A stretch of DNA of 64,000 nt from Nitrospirota bacterium. GTDB taxonomy: Bacteria; JACPQY01. The notes beneath the pieces were generated by a model. The model was not told the origin of the DNA, did not search any database, and was given only the letters and a program-made list of their open reading frames with translations. Shown piece after piece: positions 62,367-64,000 of the stretch. Position 1 is the first letter of the stretch, and each line of letters begins with the position of its first letter. Made by a program: the position numbers and the translations under genes. The stretch is from assembly GCA_016180645.1 (NCBI GenBank), contig JACPAV010000028.1:11606-75605 (forward strand), given 5' to 3'.

Positions 62367-62463
62367 AGCTGTCAGCGATCAGCCTTCAGCGTTCAGCTTG
62401 GGAGGATCGAGTTACCGAGAAGCTGATGGCTGAATGCTGAATGCTGAAAGCTGAAAGCTGCTT
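62367..62463. repeat. Degenerate AGCTGATGGCTGAATGCTG tract forming an inverted repeat
   Basis: Left part has CAGCCTTCAGCGTTCAGC, right part AGCTGATGGCTGAATGCTGA and AAGCTGAAAGCTG; the two halves are loosely complementary. The tract lies in the expected leader of the FNR-like transcript and could fold. Confidence 0.7.
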
Positions 62464-62475
62464 ATGGGAGGTACC

Positions 62476-63174
62476 ATGGCAAACTGTGAAGGCTGCCGAA
62501 TCCAGGATGACTGCTTTTTCTCCGGGGCCGAAGGTCCGGCGCGGGAGAGCATCAGCCGCCGCCTGGTGACGAATCGTTATAAGAAGAACCAGGTTATTCT
62601 CTACGAGGGGATCGAACCCCACGGGATCTACCTTCTCTGCGAGGGGAGGGCCAAGGTTTTCAAGTGCGATGAGTCCGGCCACCAACTCACCGTTCGGATC
62701 GAAGAACCCGGCGCGCTCCTCGGTTATCGTTCCCTGATCCTGGGTCAGACGTACGCGGCTTCCGTGGGAGTCATCGAACCTTCACGGGTCGCTTTTCTCG
62801 ACGAGCAATCCTTCTTCGCCTTGATTCGCCAAAGCAGCGCCCTCACGCTGAAGCTGATTCACAAGATGGCCGAGCGACTGGGAGAAGCGGAGGACAAGGC
62901 GCTCAAGATGGCCTTCCACGGCGCCTACCGACGCGTGGCGGAGATCCTCAACTCGGCCAAACCGTCCCAGCCCGGAAAACCGAACGGCCATGCGCCGGTA
63001 ATGCTCCCCATGCTCCGGCGGCAGGATCTGGCGGACCTGGCGGGTCTCGCTCTCGAAACGACCATCCGGGTCCTCAAGGACATGGAATCGAAAGGTCTCA
63101 TACGCCTAAAGGGAAAGGCCATCATGATTCTGGAATCGGCCAAACTCGAACAGACGGCGCAACCGGTTCACTGA
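62476..63174 (+). CDS. Crp/Fnr-family regulator with N-terminal FNR-type cysteines
   Basis: A 232-residue FNR-type activator. The N-terminus has C-x2-C-x5-C (Cys4, Cys7, Cys13), the spacing of the FNR [4Fe-4S] sensor cysteines, and Cys55 and Cys64 are candidates for the fourth. The cNMP-like beta-roll follows (YEGIEPHGIYLL). The C-terminal helix-turn-helix is LADLAGLALETTIRVLKDMESKG; the recognition helix has ETTIR rather than ETVSR. ATG 62476 has a GGAGG 6 nt upstream; ATG 62464 is less likely. It follows the radical SAM gene. Confidence 0.87.
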   Translation: MANCEGCRIQDDCFFSGAEGPARESISRRLVTNRYKKNQVILYEGIEPHGIYLLCEGRAKVFKCDESGHQLTVRIEEPGALLGYRSLILGQTYAASVGVIEPSRVAFLDEQSFFALIRQSSALTLKLIHKMAERLGEAEDKALKMAFHGAYRRVAEILNSAKPSQPGKPNGHAPVMLPMLRRQDLADLAGLALETTIRVLKDMESKGLIRLKGKAIMILESAKLEQTAQPVH

Positions 63175-63281
63175 GCAGTCAACAGTTGTCGGTCCACAGT
63201 GGTCCGTATGGGAAAGGGGCGACTTGGACAGTCGCGCGCCAGACCCCTCGGAACTGTTGACTGAGAACTGACAACTGAAAA
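63174..63281. repeat. Degenerate CAGTCAACAGTTG/GTTGACTGAGAACTG inverted tract
   Basis: CAGTCAACAGTTGTC at the left and GAACTGTTGACTGAGAAC with GACAACTGAAAAC at the right are near-complementary. The tract fills the gap between the FNR-like and universal stress genes and may terminate the former. Confidence 0.7.
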
Positions 63282-63315
63282 CGGATGGCCGATTGCCGAC
63301 GGTTTCCCCATTTGC

Positions 63316-63321
63316 TAGGAT
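63316..63321 (+). promoter_or_regulatory. Extended -10 (TGCTAGGAT) of the universal stress gene
   Basis: TAGGAT with TG extension ends 7 nt before the ATG at 63329. An alternative ATG at 63320 lies inside the hexamer and is therefore unlikely to be used. Confidence 0.5.
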
Positions 63322-63328
63322 GGCCGCG

Positions 63329-63784
63329 ATGTTCGACAACATTCTCGTTCCCACGGATTTCTCCCCCTTCTCCCGCATGGCGGAAAAAATGGCTTTGGAC
63401 CTCGCGAAGGAGAGTCGGGGCAAGCTCCTCCTCCTCCACGTGATCGACCCCTATTTCGAGCGATTGCCCTACTTGGTTTCCGCCCGCCTCACGCGCGGAA
63501 AGGTTCGCCGCGGCGCACTCGATCAAATGAGGAAGGAATTGAAATGGGTCCGGGCGCCGGGCGTGAAAGTGGAGAGCCGCGTTGCCAGCGGCTCGCCTCC
63601 GGAAGCCATCCTCCGGAGCGCAAAAGATTTCCGTGCCGATTTGATCGTTCTGGGTACACACGGCCGCACCGGCATCGAACATCTGCTCTTGGGAAGCGTG
63701 GCCGAGAAAATTCTCCGCCTCGCCCCGTGCCCCGTCCTCACTCTCCGAAAAAACATCCCCGAAGAAATCCTCGAAGAGCTCTAG
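63329..63784 (+). CDS. Universal stress protein A family
   Basis: A 151-residue UspA-fold protein: ILVPTDFSPFSRMAEKMAL, LLLLHVIDPYFERLPY, and the ATP-binding signature IVLGTHGRTGIEHLLLGSVAEKILR followed by CPVLTLRK. The G-2x-G-9x-G(S/T) ATP motif is present, so it may bind ATP. It ends with EEILEEL. It is separated from the FNR-like gene by an inverted tract and has its own start-proximal -10. Confidence 0.93.
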   Translation: MFDNILVPTDFSPFSRMAEKMALDLAKESRGKLLLLHVIDPYFERLPYLVSARLTRGKVRRGALDQMRKELKWVRAPGVKVESRVASGSPPEAILRSAKDFRADLIVLGTHGRTGIEHLLLGSVAEKILRLAPCPVLTLRKNIPEEILEEL

Positions 63785-63905
63785 GCCCGCCCGACGGGGT
63801 CCGGGGTCTCCTTCGCCCATTTCGGACGGCCACCCCGTTTCCCCAATGTCCTGACCTTAGCTCGACTTTTGCCATTTTTTGAAAGGTTTATGTTGGTCCT
63901 TATGC
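63785..63905. other. Short gene-free stretch before the terminal repeats
   Basis: No coding frame or clear promoter was seen. It has a C-rich run followed by AT-rich TTTTTGAAAGG-like sequence; nothing beyond that can be supported. Confidence 0.5.
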
Positions 63906-64000
63906 GTAGGGGAGGGTCTTCAGACCCTCCCGACAAGAGGGAGCAAGTAGGGGAGGGTCTTCAGACCCTCCCGACAAGAGGGAGCATCTGAAGATGCTCC
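63906..64000. repeat. REP-like tandem hairpins, cut by the window end
   Basis: Two 41-bp direct units (period 41), each GTAGG with stem GGGAGGGTCT/AGACCCTCCC followed by CGACAAGAGGGAGCAA, then a third hairpin of the form GGAGCATCT-GA-AGATGCTCC. Same GTAG design as 19260-19316 and 35639-35755. The array continues beyond base 64000. Confidence 0.88.

Noticed and set aside
63906-64000. 41-bp tandem units that look like a CRISPR start
   Set aside because: The units are hairpins with a GTAG head, the spacers are identical between copies, and the same design occurs singly elsewhere.

Overview
The window is a GC-rich, densely coded stretch of a Gram-negative (diderm) bacterial chromosome. Lipoprotein signals, an outer-membrane beta-barrel resembling the MXAN_2562-type family, a MYXO-CTERM-like tail, a CehA/McbA-type PHP lipoprotein and giant secreted serine hydrolases with DxDGDG calcium-type loops point to a Myxococcota / deltaproteobacteria-grade lineage, possibly an uncultured one. 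This placement is inferred from gene content; no rRNA or tRNA gene was seen.

Layout. 0-7 kb: housekeeping (yggS fragment, proC, yggT, divIVA, tmk, ftsY, a DksA/TraR-type regulator, a methyltransferase, a FapA/DUF342 protein). 7-15 kb: a GMC dehydrogenase with a Tat-exported small subunit and a nitrilase-fold protein whose catalytic Cys is Ser, then a NodB deacetylase, glmU, a nucleotidyltransferase-fold protein and a LytR_C-domain protein. 15-26 kb: thiL, two coupled CorC/HlyC-type membrane proteins, and a leftward run bioA, leuC-leuD-leuB-asd, an exported CTERM-type protein and the beta-barrel. 26-50 kb: accessory region with two paralogous >1000-residue serine hydrolases, a beta-helix/diheme cytochrome pair, a VapC-type PIN/Phd pair, an ALDH-SGNH-lipoprotein-MBL cluster, and a PLP enzyme-M19 dipeptidase-hydrolase operon. 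50-60 kb: a saccharopine-dehydrogenase-like enzyme, an amidase, a coupled SDR-MMPL-phosphatase operon and the PHP protein. 60-64 kb: a RAYT transposase bounded by perfect inverted repeats, a radical SAM/SPASM enzyme, an FNR-type regulator behind a good sigma-54 promoter, and a universal stress protein.

Repeats are the most striking theme. There is a RAYT with 20-bp terminal inverted repeats and a remote palindromic copy. There are GTAG-headed hairpin families whose stems differ in sequence yet stay self-complementary, a 53-bp palindromic family, a 122-bp nested palindrome, and degenerate short-word tracts. Several lie in frame inside coding sequence: the yggS tail, the phosphatase interior, bioA and the leaders of exported proteins.

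Expression signals: about nine genes have a TANNNT hexamer 7-11 nt upstream of the start with no clear Shine-Dalgarno, suggesting leaderless transcripts; others have classic -35/-10 promoters or strong Shine-Dalgarno sites. All functions are read from motifs and neighbourhood; no searches were run.
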